Shown: positions 25,488 through 34,641 of the stretch, one piece after another
Position numbering within the stretch: position 1 is the first letter of the stretch
Layout: every line of letters begins with the position of its first letter
DNA from: Leadbetterella byssophila_A
GTDB lineage: Bacteria; Bacteroidota; Bacteroidia; Cytophagales; Spirosomataceae
NCBI GenBank assembly: GCA_040394735.1
Contig: JBEBRR010000012.1
Span: 4,335 to 68,334 of the forward strand
DNA length: 64,000 nucleotides
Reading direction: 5' to 3'
Program-made: the position numbers and the translations under genes
Notes under the pieces: generated by a model
The model's input: only the letters and a program-made list of their open reading frames with translations
Databases searched by the model: none
Told to the model about the DNA's origin: nothing

Positions 25488-26075
25488 ATGAAAATTAATT
25501 ATTTAAGCATTTTTGCTATTATTTTTTTAGCAATCGGCTGCACTAGTGATCTGCACATTCCGGAGGAACAGTTGCCAAAAACGATTGATAAAACATCATC
25601 AAAGGGTGCACGGGTTATCCCTGACGGTTTTGAACTTCAGTGGAATGGGGATGGTCGCTGGTATGGTATTTTTGCGGGGGCGATGGTGTGGTTCTGGGGC
25701 CCTACGCCTGCACAACTGGATAACGGGATTCGGGGAGATTGGCCCATTACATGTCAACCCTATGGCTCCTCCTGTATGAATAGCAATTATACTGCAACAG
25801 GAGATGGTTCCTTGTTTACAGTATATAGTTCAGGTTGCGGATCGTATGGTTCTACCACTATTGAAATGCCTACTGTGATTTATTATTATGATGGAGAAGG
25901 TGAAATCCATATCTCATGGGGAAACACATCCAGAACAATTAAAACATTTTCTGGTGGAAATTGTTCTCTTGAAGCCCGCGGAAAAATAATCATAAATGAA
26001 TTTTGCAGGCCAACTATTGTTGATTATACTTCTTCTTCAGGAAGCATTTGTACCGCTCTTCCTCCTATAGAATAA
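25488..26075 (+). CDS. Cysteine-rich lipoprotein of unknown function
   Basis: This 195-residue protein has a lipoprotein signal (IIFLAIGC, lipidated Cys18). The mature part contains six further cysteines (89, 96, 117, 159, 173 and 188), which could form three disulfides, and is rich in Gly, Ser, Thr, Trp and Tyr (WNGDGRWYG, MVWFWGP, VIYYYDGEGEIHISWG). This suggests a compact beta-sandwich outside the cytoplasm. I recognise no family. The gene and its flanks are visibly richer in A+T than neighbours, it has its own promoter and a strong terminator, and it sits alone, consistent with recent acquisition. Confidence 0.7.
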   Translation: MKINYLSIFAIIFLAIGCTSDLHIPEEQLPKTIDKTSSKGARVIPDGFELQWNGDGRWYGIFAGAMVWFWGPTPAQLDNGIRGDWPITCQPYGSSCMNSNYTATGDGSLFTVYSSGCGSYGSTTIEMPTVIYYYDGEGEIHISWGNTSRTIKTFSGGNCSLEARGKIIINEFCRPTIVDYTSSSGSICTALPPIE

Positions 26076-26084
26076 TAATAAGTC

Positions 26085-26134
26085 AAGATATACCCGGGAA
26101 TGTTTCTGATAAAATCCCGGGTATATCTTTCTTT
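26085..26134 (+). terminator. Strong terminator hairpin
   Basis: Perfect 15-bp arms AAGATATACCCGGGA (26085-26099) and TCCCGGGTATATCTT (26115-26129) are separated by a 15-base loop and followed by TCTTTC. It ends the lipoprotein transcript. Confidence 0.8.
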
Positions 26135-26387
26135 CATGCATTCTCATTTTTACCTGCAAAGCGATTACGATATTTACTTTCTCCTCCCCTATCAAGTCTT
26201 CTGATATTTCTCAGGTTTATAATATTTCGGGCCCTGCTTAATTCCACGGCACCGGGAAGGTGACATGACGTGTGGCCGGTCAGAAAGAGTCACGGCTTAA
26301 CGATATCCGGATTCAATAATAAAACGGGAGCCTGCGTAGTGGGTAAAATAATTTGTGTCACTAAAACACATATTTAAAACTTTTTTA

Positions 26388-26395
26388 TAACTTTG
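26388..26395 (+). promoter_or_regulatory. -7 box of the GH2 promoter
   Basis: TAACTTTG matches TAnnTTTG 25 nt before the GH2 start. Confidence 0.55.
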
Positions 26396-26420
26396 ATAAC
26401 CAACCTGTCAATAAAAAAAC

Positions 26421-28895
26421 ATGAATATACGTTTTACGCTTTTCTCCGTATTTTGCCTGCTTTTTTCATCACCGGTATTCTCCCAGCTGTCATTCGGCGA
26501 ACCGGTTAAACTCAATAACGACTGGAAGTTTACCCTCGGCGATCTGAAAGACGGTTCATCTGCTGACCTCGACGACTCCCGCTGGCGCACCGTTCAGCTG
26601 CCGCACGACTGGAGCATCCGCGGGCAGCACAGCCCTACCCTGGCCAGTGCCACCGGCTACCTGCCGGGCGGAACAGGCTGGTACCGTAAAAAATGGAATG
26701 TGCCGGCCGAAGCCGCCGGGAAGAAGATATATCTTTTTTTTGAAGGTATCTATAACCGGAGCGAGGTGTTTATTAACGGAAAGTCGCTGGGCAAACGGCC
26801 CAACGGCTACATTTCCTTTGCTTATGATGCCACACCCTATATCCGATACGGAGCGGAAAACCAGATAGCTGTGCGGGCAGATCACAGCCGGAGCGCTGAT
26901 TCCCGATGGTATACCGGTTCGGGAATTTACCGCGATGTATACGCCGTATATGCCTCCCCTGTTCACATTTCGCAGTGGGGCGTATTTGCTTACCCTGAGA
27001 TCAAAGGCACAAACAGCACGTTACACGTGGAAGTAAGCATTGATAACGAATCTCAAAGCCCGGCAGCACTTCAGGTGGTCAATGAACTGCTGGACCACAC
27101 CGGAAAGGTAGTGGCCGTTAAAACCTCTGAGCTAAGAACAGAGGCGGGAAAGGCGGCCGGCATAAAAACCGGTCTGGTGCTGAATAAGCCCAGGCAATGG
27201 AGCCTTTCTGATCCTTACCTGTACACACTGAGAATCACAGTAAAGGAAAAAGACCGGGTTCTCGACCAGACCACCACTACTACCGGCTTCCGGAGCTTTA
27301 CTTTTGACCCTGACAAGGGCTTTGCCCTCAACGGAAATTTCATGAAAGTAAAAGGCGTGTGCATCCATCATGACGCAGGGGTTCTGGGGGCAGCCGTACC
27401 GCGTGAAGTGTGGAAAAGGCGGCTGCTCACTCTGAAAGAAACAGGCGTAAATGCGGTGCGTACCAGCCATAACCCGCAGGCCCCGCACCTCTACGCCCTC
27501 TGTGATGAGCTGGGTCTGCTGGTGATGAATGAAGCCTATGATGAATGGGAGTATCCCAAAAGAAAATGGCTGGAAGGCTGGAACGTGGGCACACCCGGCT
27601 TCCAGGGAGCTTTCGATTTTTTTGAAGAGTGGGGAGAAAAAGACCTGGCCGATATGGTCAGACGCGACCGCAACCATCTTTCCATTTTTGCCTGGAGCAT
27701 CGGTAATGAGGTAGATTATCCCAATGACCCCTACTCCCACCCGGTGCTGGATGGCGGCAGCGGCACCGGCTTTACCCAGCCTATCTTCGGAGGCTACAAA
27801 AAAGACGCCCCGGATGCCATGCGACTGGGCGGAATTGCCAAACGCCTGGCTGCCGTGGTCAGGAAGCATGATCCTTCACGGCCCGTTACAGCCGGCCTCG
27901 CCGGTGTAGCCATGTCTAACCAGACCGAATACCCCGCCGCCCTGGATATTGCCGGTTACAACTATACCGAGAGCAAATATGCCGAAGATCACGCCAGGTA
28001 CCCGCACCGGGTCATTTACGGCAGTGAGAACCGCCATGATCTGAACGCGTGGAAGGCGGTTCGCAACAACGAATTTATATTCGGGCAATTTCTCTGGACC
28101 GGGATCGACTACCTCGGCGAATCAGGCCGCTGGCCTTCCCGCGGGTTCTATTCGGGGATGATCGACTTTGCCGGGTTCATCAAACCCCGGGGATATTACC
28201 GGCAGTCGCTGTGGTCTGATAAACCCATGGCTTACCTGGGCACCTACCCTGCACCGGGAAGAGACAGCCGCAGCCAGGATAACGACGTGTGGTCACAACT
28301 GGAAAACAGTAACCGGAGCAACTACGAAGAAAAGGTCCCTTCCATTGATGCCTGGCCGGTATGGAACTATCCCGAAGGCCAGCTGATCCGGGTGGTGACG
28401 TATACCAACGGTGCCCGGGCCCGACTGGAGCTGAACGGGAAAGTGGCGGGTGAAGAAAAACCCTATGACGATAATACGGGTATCATTTTCTGGGATATTC
28501 CTTTCCGGGCCGGCAAGCTGGAAGTGGTGGCGTTGGATAAGAGCGGCAGGGAAAGCGCCCGTCAGGCTATCATTTCATCGGGCAGGCCGCACCGGATTGA
28601 CATCGTGACAGTAGAAAAATCGGCTGAGCTGGCCCAGATCATCGTACAGGTGAAAGACGAGAAAGGGGTACCGGTCATGCTCTCCGACAATGAGATTACG
28701 GTGGATATAGCGGGCCCCGCCACATTACTGGGAATGGAAGCCGGGAACAACCAGGACATGACCGATTATACCGATAACAAGCACCGCGTTTTCCGTGGCC
28801 GGATGGTGATCTACCTGCGCCTGGGCAGTGAGCAGGCCAAAGTGAAGGTGCGGCTGACTTCGCCGTGGCTGATATCTGCGGAGAGGGAAATATAG
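26421..28895 (+). CDS. GH2 family glycoside hydrolase (beta-galactosidase type)
   Basis: This 824-residue exported enzyme has a signal peptide (ending SPVFSQ) and the GH2 order: sugar-binding jelly roll (residues about 30-185, with LPHDWSIRG and WYRKKWNVP), immunoglobulin-like domain (about 190-290), TIM barrel (about 295-600, with KGVCIHHDAGVLGAAVP, RTSHNPQAPHLYALCDELG, acid/base Glu in WSIGNEVD and nucleophile Glu in YGSENRHD), then C-terminal beta domains including a DUF4982-like segment. Specificity (galactoside, glucuronide or other) cannot be fixed. The stop abuts the stop of the convergent Ldh-family gene with no spacer. Confidence 0.9.
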   Translation: MNIRFTLFSVFCLLFSSPVFSQLSFGEPVKLNNDWKFTLGDLKDGSSADLDDSRWRTVQLPHDWSIRGQHSPTLASATGYLPGGTGWYRKKWNVPAEAAGKKIYLFFEGIYNRSEVFINGKSLGKRPNGYISFAYDATPYIRYGAENQIAVRADHSRSADSRWYTGSGIYRDVYAVYASPVHISQWGVFAYPEIKGTNSTLHVEVSIDNESQSPAALQVVNELLDHTGKVVAVKTSELRTEAGKAAGIKTGLVLNKPRQWSLSDPYLYTLRITVKEKDRVLDQTTTTTGFRSFTFDPDKGFALNGNFMKVKGVCIHHDAGVLGAAVPREVWKRRLLTLKETGVNAVRTSHNPQAPHLYALCDELGLLVMNEAYDEWEYPKRKWLEGWNVGTPGFQGAFDFFEEWGEKDLADMVRRDRNHLSIFAWSIGNEVDYPNDPYSHPVLDGGSGTGFTQPIFGGYKKDAPDAMRLGGIAKRLAAVVRKHDPSRPVTAGLAGVAMSNQTEYPAALDIAGYNYTESKYAEDHARYPHRVIYGSENRHDLNAWKAVRNNEFIFGQFLWTGIDYLGESGRWPSRGFYSGMIDFAGFIKPRGYYRQSLWSDKPMAYLGTYPAPGRDSRSQDNDVWSQLENSNRSNYEEKVPSIDAWPVWNYPEGQLIRVVTYTNGARARLELNGKVAGEEKPYDDNTGIIFWDIPFRAGKLEVVALDKSGRESARQAIISSGRPHRIDIVTVEKSAELAQIIVQVKDEKGVPVMLSDNEITVDIAGPATLLGMEAGNNQDMTDYTDNKHRVFRGRMVIYLRLGSEQAKVKVRLTSPWLISAEREI

Positions 28896-29966
28896 TTAAA
28901 AACTCACTTTAAACCTTTCCCCCAGCTCCTCCAGGCTCTCCACCACCTTCTCATTCAGCGGAATACCGATGGCCAGGCGTTCGGCCCTGAACCGGCGCTC
29001 CTGGTCGCCGGGGATCTGTACGCTCTCCCCGTCAACAGCTTTGGCCGAGCGGAAACGTGTGATCCATTTATCCATATGGGTTTTGAATTCTTCTTTGGGA
29101 CGAAAGCCGTCAATACGCATGGCGCCAAGGAAATGTCCTGTGCCCCTGCCTACCTGTTCGGCGGTCACTCCATGAAAGCCGGAGGTGGCAAAGGGCGGCA
29201 CCCAAGGCCCGAAATTGGCCCCGGAGAGCACGCCTGAAAAGATATCGACCACGGCCCCCAGCCCGTAGCCTTTGTGGCTGCCGTGCTCCCGGTCACCGCC
29301 CAGCGGCAAAAGTCCGCCGCCTTCTTTTACGGCATTGGCGTTATCGGTAGGCTTTCCGGCTTCGTCCTGCACCCACCCGATGGGTGCTTTTTGGCCCCTG
29401 CGCTGCAGGATTTCCATTTTGCCGTAGGCAACGGCCGTAGTGGCAAAATCGGCCAGGAAAGCCGGCTGCTCACCTGCTGGTACAGCTACCGCAATGGGGT
29501 TGGTTCCCAGAAGTTTTTCTCTCGAAAACGTAGGTACCACCAGCGGAGCGGCATTGGTCATGGCCCAGCCGATCATATCCTGCTCCAGGGCCAGAGAGGC
29601 ATGGTAGCCGGCTATCCCGAAATGATTCGAGTTTTGCACGGAAACCCAGCCAGACCCACTCCTTTTGGCTTTTTTTATGGCCAGCTTCATCGCATAGGGT
29701 GCCACCACCAGGCCAAGTCCCCTGTCGCCGTCTACCGTAGCCGTGGAAGGAGTTTCGTGAATGATCTTAATGTTCGGCACAGGATTCAGCCGCCCGTGGT
29801 CATAAAGGCGCACATACCCCGCCAGGCGGGCCACGCCGTGTGAATCCACACCGTTAAGATCGGCGCTGACGAGAATATCGGCGGCCAGGCGGGCATCTTT
29901 GGCCGGGCAGCCGATGGCTTTGAATATCTGTTCGGTAAACTTCCTTACTTTATCTGCTTTATACAT
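28896..29966 (-). CDS. Ldh/malate dehydrogenase-like NAD(P)-dependent oxidoreductase
   Basis: This 356-residue protein belongs to the type-2 malate/L-lactate dehydrogenase family (YlbC/YiaK/ureidoglycolate dehydrogenase fold), which is unrelated to Rossmann MDH. Motifs: DLNGVDSHGVARLAGYV with the catalytic-type His, VQNSNHFGIAGYHASLA, MTNAAPLVVPTFSREKLLGTNPIAVAVPA, and the GGDREHGSHKGYGLG loop near residue 245. It reduces or oxidises a 2-hydroxy/2-keto acid with NAD(P)H; the substrate is unknown. The ATG at 29966 (MYKADKVRKF) is preferred over upstream codons. It is divergent from the amino-alcohol operon with 127 bp between and may be connected to it. Confidence 0.85.
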   Translation of the reverse strand: MYKADKVRKFTEQIFKAIGCPAKDARLAADILVSADLNGVDSHGVARLAGYVRLYDHGRLNPVPNIKIIHETPSTATVDGDRGLGLVVAPYAMKLAIKKAKRSGSGWVSVQNSNHFGIAGYHASLALEQDMIGWAMTNAAPLVVPTFSREKLLGTNPIAVAVPAGEQPAFLADFATTAVAYGKMEILQRRGQKAPIGWVQDEAGKPTDNANAVKEGGGLLPLGGDREHGSHKGYGLGAVVDIFSGVLSGANFGPWVPPFATSGFHGVTAEQVGRGTGHFLGAMRIDGFRPKEEFKTHMDKWITRFRSAKAVDGESVQIPGDQERRFRAERLAIGIPLNEKVVESLEELGERFKVSF

Positions 29967-30093
29967 GTTGATTATTTTGTACACACGGGCTTTTTCCTGA
30001 CAGCCCTTCCATGAGGGTAAAGATGACATATTTTTTTATTTCCTGCATCAGTCAAGTTCAACTTTTCCTATATTTAGCAGGAAAATTCAGAAT

Positions 30094-31422
30094 ATGTCAA
30101 AACCCAACCTAACTGAAAACCACTTGCCGCGGACGCTCAGTCCGTTGATGCTGTGGGGGCTCGGCGTAGGCTATGTAATATCCGGAATGTATTTCGGCTG
30201 GAATCTCGGCCTGGAAGCCGGCGGCACCTACGGCCTGGCGGCAGCCACTTTCCTGATCATTATTATGTACATCACCTTTACCTTTTCGTATACGGAGCTG
30301 GCCTGTGCCATTCCCAAAGCCGGAGGGGTATTTGATTACGCCACCAAAGCCCTGGGCAGGGATGCAGGCTTTATTGCAGGCCTTGCCCAGATCGTCGAGT
30401 TTGTCTTTGCGCCCCCGGCCATTGCAGCTGCCATCGGCGCTTATTTTCACTTGTTCTTCCCCGGTATTCCCGTCACCGCCATTTCCATTGCCGCTTACCT
30501 GCTTTTTACCGCGCTCAATATCTACGGCGTAAAAGCAGCAGCTACTTTTGAGCTGGTTATTACCATCCTGGCCGTGGCAGAGCTCCTGATTTTTGCGGGA
30601 GTGACCCTGCCTCATTTTGAAATAGAGAACCTTCATAAAAATCCCTTACCTAACGGGTGGGCCGGTGCCTGGGCCGCTATCCCCTTCGCCATCTGGTTTT
30701 TCCTGGCCATTGAAGGGGTAGCCAATGTGGCTGAAGAAGCTATTAATCCCCAGCAAAGCGTGCTGATCGGCTTCGGCTCGGCCCTCCTTACGCTGATCGT
30801 ACTCTGTGTGCTGACCTTTGTTTCGGCCGTAGGGATCGGGGGCTGGGAGACCATCGTTTATCCCTATCCGGACGCTGAACCTTCTGATTCCCCCCTTCCC
30901 CTGGCCCTGTCCGTCATTACCGGTGACAACGCCTTTCTGTATCATTTGCTGATCACTGTGGGCCTGCTGGGACTGGTGGCTTCCTTCCACGGGATCATCC
31001 TGGCGGCAGGCCGCGCCACATTTGAATTCGGGCGGGTGCATTACATCCCTTCCCTTTTCGGGAAAGTGCATACCCGGTTCAAAACACCGGCCAATGCGCT
31101 GGTGATCAACATGCTGATCGGGATCGTAGCCCTCCTGACCGGGAAAACGGGTGACATCATCACCATAGCCTGCTTCGGGGCTATTACCCTGTACATTTTT
31201 TCTTCTGTTACGGTAATTATTCTCCGGAAGAAAAATCCTGAAATGCCGCGACCCTTCAGGGTGCCTTTTTACCCGTATTTCCCGGTTATTTCATTGATTA
31301 TAGCCCTGGTGGCCATGATCGCCATGATCATATACAATCCCGGCGTGGCCCTGATATTCTTCCTGCTGCTTGTACTGGGCTATACCTGGTTTCATTTCTT
31401 TGTTAAACCCCGTTTCCTATGA
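30094..31422 (+). CDS. eat: APC-superfamily permease, ethanolamine-permease type
   Basis: This 442-residue protein has 12 predicted membrane helices. It begins with LMLWGLGVGYVISGMYFGWN and AGGTYGLAAATF, then SYTELACAIPKAGGVFDYATKALG, the pattern of the ethanolamine permease branch of the APC family, including AIPFAIWFFLAIEGVANVAEE around residue 195. The last 4 bp overlap the start of the glutamine-synthetase-like gene, so transport and ligation are coupled. The downstream enzymes support an amine or amino-alcohol substrate. Ethanolamine is the best guess, but an amino acid or another amine cannot be excluded. Confidence 0.8.
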   Translation: MSKPNLTENHLPRTLSPLMLWGLGVGYVISGMYFGWNLGLEAGGTYGLAAATFLIIIMYITFTFSYTELACAIPKAGGVFDYATKALGRDAGFIAGLAQIVEFVFAPPAIAAAIGAYFHLFFPGIPVTAISIAAYLLFTALNIYGVKAAATFELVITILAVAELLIFAGVTLPHFEIENLHKNPLPNGWAGAWAAIPFAIWFFLAIEGVANVAEEAINPQQSVLIGFGSALLTLIVLCVLTFVSAVGIGGWETIVYPYPDAEPSDSPLPLALSVITGDNAFLYHLLITVGLLGLVASFHGIILAAGRATFEFGRVHYIPSLFGKVHTRFKTPANALVINMLIGIVALLTGKTGDIITIACFGAITLYIFSSVTVIILRKKNPEMPRPFRVPFYPYFPVISLIIALVAMIAMIIYNPGVALIFFLLLVLGYTWFHFFVKPRFL

Positions 31423-32780
31423 ATGATGAATTAACCCGGCTCCTTGAAAAATTAAGCGCCCGCGATATCACCAAAGTCAAGCTGGCCGTTACGGATATAG
31501 ACGGCGTGCTGCGGGGCAAAGTGGTCAGTTTTGAAAAATTTGCTTCTATCCTGCAGGGAGGCTTCGGCTTTTGCGATGTGGTATTCGGCTGGGACGCCGG
31601 TGACGCGGCCTATGACAATGCCCGGGTAACCGGCTGGCACAGCGGGTACCCCGATGCCACAGCCGTTATTGACGTCAGCACATTCCGTGAAGTCCCATGG
31701 GAGGAGAGAATTCCCTTTTTCCTGGCCGATTTCAGCACCGATTCGAACTGTTCTGAGGTATGCCCGCGCACCCTGCTGAAAAGCATCACCGGTAAACTGG
31801 AAAAGGCAGGTTATGTGGCCTGCTGCTCCCAGGAGTTTGAGTGGTTTAACCTGGAGGATAATGCCCCCGAGCTTCATAAAGAAGGGTTTAACCGTACCCG
31901 GCCTCTTACCCACGGCATGTTCGGCTATTCGGTATTAAGAGCTTCGCAGAACAGTGCGTTTTTCCACGACCTGTTTGACCTGCTGGGCCGGTTCGGGGTA
32001 CCGCTGGAGGGTATTCACACCGAAACCGGTCCGGGCGTATACGAAGCAGCCATCACCTATTCGGAGGCCCTCGAAGCCGCTGACCGGGCTGTACTTTTCA
32101 AGTCAGGTGTTAAGGAAATCGGGCACCGCCATGGCGTGCTGCCCACTTTCATGGCCAAATTCCATGAATCACTGCCGGGCTGCAGCGGCCATGTTCACCA
32201 GAGCCTATGGACAGAAGATAAAGAAAAAAACCTGTTTTATGATGCAGCTACGCCTCATAAGATGAGTGCGTTAATGGAAAGCTATATTGCAGGCCAGCTC
32301 TATTGCCTGCCCTATATACTGCCCATGTTTGCCCCTACCGTTAACAGCTATAAGCGACTGGTGGAAGGCGCGTGGGCCCCTACTACCCTTACATGGGCGG
32401 TTGATAATCGTACCACGGCGCTGAGGGCGCTCCCGGGCAGCCAAAAAAGTACCCGCCTCGAAACCCGCGTGGTAGGCTCTGACTCGAACCCCTACCTGGC
32501 CATTGCAGCCTGCCTGGCTTCCGGATTTTACGGTGTGCAGCAAAAAATGAAGCTGTCTACGCCGGCCAGCCTGGGAAACGGCTATGCAGACCGTAAAAAC
32601 GGCCTGCTGCCCTCCAACCTGTGGGAAGCCACCGGGGCCATGAAAAATTCTGCCCTGGCGAAAGAATTGTTCGGCGAAAAATTCGTGGAACATTTTACAG
32701 GCACCCGGGAGTGGGAATGGAAACAGTTCGGCAAAGCAGTGACCGACTGGGAGCTAAAACGTTATCTTGAAATAATTTAA
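31419..32780 (+). CDS. Glutamine synthetase-like gamma-glutamylamine ligase
   Basis: This 453-residue protein has the full GS fold: beta-grasp N-terminus (residues 1-110) and catalytic domain with ECSQEFEWF-type strand (about 137), ETGPGVYE (about 203, metal Glu), CSGHVHQSLW (about 250), NSYKRLVEGAWAPTTLTW (about 310) and SQKSTRLETRVVGSDSNPYLA (about 343). It is of the PuuA/GlnA4/IpuC type, in which an amine replaces ammonia: glutamate + amine + ATP gives a gamma-glutamylamide. Canonical GlnA has PGQ(F/H)E where this has PGVYE. Position between an amine permease and two dehydrogenases makes biosynthetic GlnA unlikely. Expected substrate: ethanolamine or a related amino alcohol. Confidence 0.85.
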   Translation: MNDELTRLLEKLSARDITKVKLAVTDIDGVLRGKVVSFEKFASILQGGFGFCDVVFGWDAGDAAYDNARVTGWHSGYPDATAVIDVSTFREVPWEERIPFFLADFSTDSNCSEVCPRTLLKSITGKLEKAGYVACCSQEFEWFNLEDNAPELHKEGFNRTRPLTHGMFGYSVLRASQNSAFFHDLFDLLGRFGVPLEGIHTETGPGVYEAAITYSEALEAADRAVLFKSGVKEIGHRHGVLPTFMAKFHESLPGCSGHVHQSLWTEDKEKNLFYDAATPHKMSALMESYIAGQLYCLPYILPMFAPTVNSYKRLVEGAWAPTTLTWAVDNRTTALRALPGSQKSTRLETRVVGSDSNPYLAIAACLASGFYGVQQKMKLSTPASLGNGYADRKNGLLPSNLWEATGAMKNSALAKELFGEKFVEHFTGTREWEWKQFGKAVTDWELKRYLEII

Positions 32781-32788
32781 TTTTGAAT

Positions 32789-33937
32789 ATGGACTTCAAT
32801 TCAGTGCGTCAATACAATTTCCCCACTACCATCCGGTTTGGGGCCGGGGCGGTCAGAGAGCTGCCCGCTTATTTAAAATCCCACCGGCTGAAAGCCCCTT
32901 TAATTGTGACCGATCCGGTGGTTTCCCAGCTGCCGTTTTTTAAAGAGATCATTGCCGACCTGCAGAAAAATGGTATCAGTACCGAAGTCTTCTCCGACAT
33001 TCATAAGAACCCGGTGAAATCGGATGTGTATAAAGGTACGGAAGTATGGGACCGCACCGGGAGAGACAGCGTGGTGGGGATCGGCGGGGGCGCCGGCCTG
33101 GATGTGGCCCGGGCTATTGTACTGCGCATTTACCACCGGGAAGATCTTTTCAAGTATGACGACCTGATCGGCGGCGACGTTTATGTCACCAATGATGTAC
33201 CTCATTTTGTAACGGTACCCACCACTTCGGGAACCGGCTCGGAAGTAGGCCGCAGCGCCATTATTGCCGATGATGAAACCCATCAGAAGAAGATCCTGTT
33301 CTCGCCCAGTCTGATGGCCCGCATTGTCTTTGCCGATCCCCTCCTGACCATGGATATTCCGCCGGCCATTACGGCCGCTACCGGCATGGATGCCCTGACA
33401 CATAACCTGGAAGCTTATCTGGCCAAAAACTACCATCCTATGTGTGACGGTATCGCACTTGAAGGCATGAAGCTGATTCACGATGCCATAGAAAGGGCCA
33501 CTTTACGCCCCGACCTTGAATCGCGCGCTCAAATGCTGCTGGGTTCCATGATGGGGGCCATTGCCTTCCAGAAAGGACTGGGCGTGGTACACTCCCTGGC
33601 GCATCCGCTGTCTTCTCTTTTAGACACTCACCACGGACTGGCCAATGCCGTGAATCTCCCGTACGGAATGGAATTCAATATTGCCGGCTTCGAAGATAAG
33701 TTCCGGAATATTGCACGTCACCTGGAGCTGAAAAATGAATCGGGGGAAGGCGTGGTGCAGGATTTAACGGAACTGAATAGCAAAATACATATCCCTTCCC
33801 GCCTGCGGGATATCGGGGTAAGGGAAGAGCATATCGAAACCCTGGCGGATCTGGCCCAGGCCGATTTTGCCCACCCGAATAATCCTAAGCCCGTAACCCG
33901 GGAAGACTTTAAACAACTCTATTTAAAAGCTTTATAG
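32789..33937 (+). CDS. Iron-containing alcohol dehydrogenase
   Basis: This 382-residue group-III dehydrogenase should oxidise the hydroxyl of a gamma-glutamyl amino alcohol to the aldehyde. Metal ligands are aligned as in FucO: Asp201 and His205 (GMDALTHNLEAY), His268 (VVHSLAHP) and His282 (HHGLANA), with the 14-residue gap between the last two. The NAD motif is GIGGGAGLDVAR, with Ala and Arg where many relatives have Ser and Lys. The ATG at 32789 is preferred over a TTG two codons earlier. It begins 8 bp after the ligase stop. Confidence 0.88.
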   Translation: MDFNSVRQYNFPTTIRFGAGAVRELPAYLKSHRLKAPLIVTDPVVSQLPFFKEIIADLQKNGISTEVFSDIHKNPVKSDVYKGTEVWDRTGRDSVVGIGGGAGLDVARAIVLRIYHREDLFKYDDLIGGDVYVTNDVPHFVTVPTTSGTGSEVGRSAIIADDETHQKKILFSPSLMARIVFADPLLTMDIPPAITAATGMDALTHNLEAYLAKNYHPMCDGIALEGMKLIHDAIERATLRPDLESRAQMLLGSMMGAIAFQKGLGVVHSLAHPLSSLLDTHHGLANAVNLPYGMEFNIAGFEDKFRNIARHLELKNESGEGVVQDLTELNSKIHIPSRLRDIGVREEHIETLADLAQADFAHPNNPKPVTREDFKQLYLKAL

Positions 33938-33940
33938 TAT

Positions 33941-34639
33941 ATGCAGGAACTGACCATCGGCGTAACGGATTGCAGTAAATTTAATCTCTATAATGACTGG
34001 ATTTTAAGCTACCACCCCGCCGTTAAAACCCTGCGGCTGAGCTGGGAAGACGACAGCTTCTCCCGGATAGCGCATTGCCACGGAATTGTGCTGACCGGCG
34101 GTGAAGACGTTCATCCCCGGTTTTATAACCGGCCGGAATGGCTGCAATATTGCTATGACGATGACGTGAATGAAGAAAGAGATGCGCTGGAATGGAAAGT
34201 ACTGGAGTACTCCCAGCGCCACCAGTTACCCGTTTTGGGAATCTGCCGCGGTCTCCAGATCACCAATGTGTTTTATGGCGGCACGCTCATCCCGGACATT
34301 CCCACCTGGGGAAAATTTAACCATAGTAAGCTTCCGGACAATACCGACCGGTATCACACCGTAAGGGTGGATCCGGCTTCTTCCCTCTTCGGAATTACCC
34401 GGGAAAAAGAAGGCATGATCAACAGTAATCACCACCAGAGCGTGGGCAAGGTAGGCCGTGGACTTCTCGTGTCTGCGCTGTCGGAAGACGGTGTGGTGGA
34501 AGCCCTGGAAAGGCGGGAGCCCGGCTCTTCTTTTCTTTCTCTGGTACAATGGCATCCTGAGCGGATGAACGACCAGGCAAGCCCCTTTGTTAAAAATATA
34601 CGCCGGGCTTTTTTTGAAGCCTGCTTATCCCGATTATAA
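33941..34639 (+). CDS. Gamma-glutamyl hydrolase, PuuD-like class I amidotransferase
   Basis: This 232-residue peptidase C26-type protein has nucleophile Cys102 in LGICRGLQ and the His205/Glu207 pair in VQWHPE, completing the triad. The start region (VTDCSKFNLYNDW) and IVLTGGEDVHP are as in gamma-glutamyl-GABA hydrolase relatives. It should cleave the gamma-glutamyl bond of the oxidised intermediate, freeing glutamate and, if the substrate is ethanolamine, glycine. It starts 3 bp after the dehydrogenase stop. The assignment to this step rests on family and position. Confidence 0.85.
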   Translation: MQELTIGVTDCSKFNLYNDWILSYHPAVKTLRLSWEDDSFSRIAHCHGIVLTGGEDVHPRFYNRPEWLQYCYDDDVNEERDALEWKVLEYSQRHQLPVLGICRGLQITNVFYGGTLIPDIPTWGKFNHSKLPDNTDRYHTVRVDPASSLFGITREKEGMINSNHHQSVGKVGRGLLVSALSEDGVVEALERREPGSSFLSLVQWHPERMNDQASPFVKNIRRAFFEACLSRL

Positions 34640-34641
34640 TT

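Larger units (their letters stand above)
26076..26420. other. Intergenic region without a gene
   Basis: After the terminator at 26085-26134 the stretch shows no supported gene. The GH2 promoter -7 box TAACTTTG lies at 26388-26395. Confidence 0.5.

Noticed and set aside
30153..30532. Alternative small frames within the permease gene
   Set aside because: They are out of frame with a conserved membrane protein and have no supporting features.
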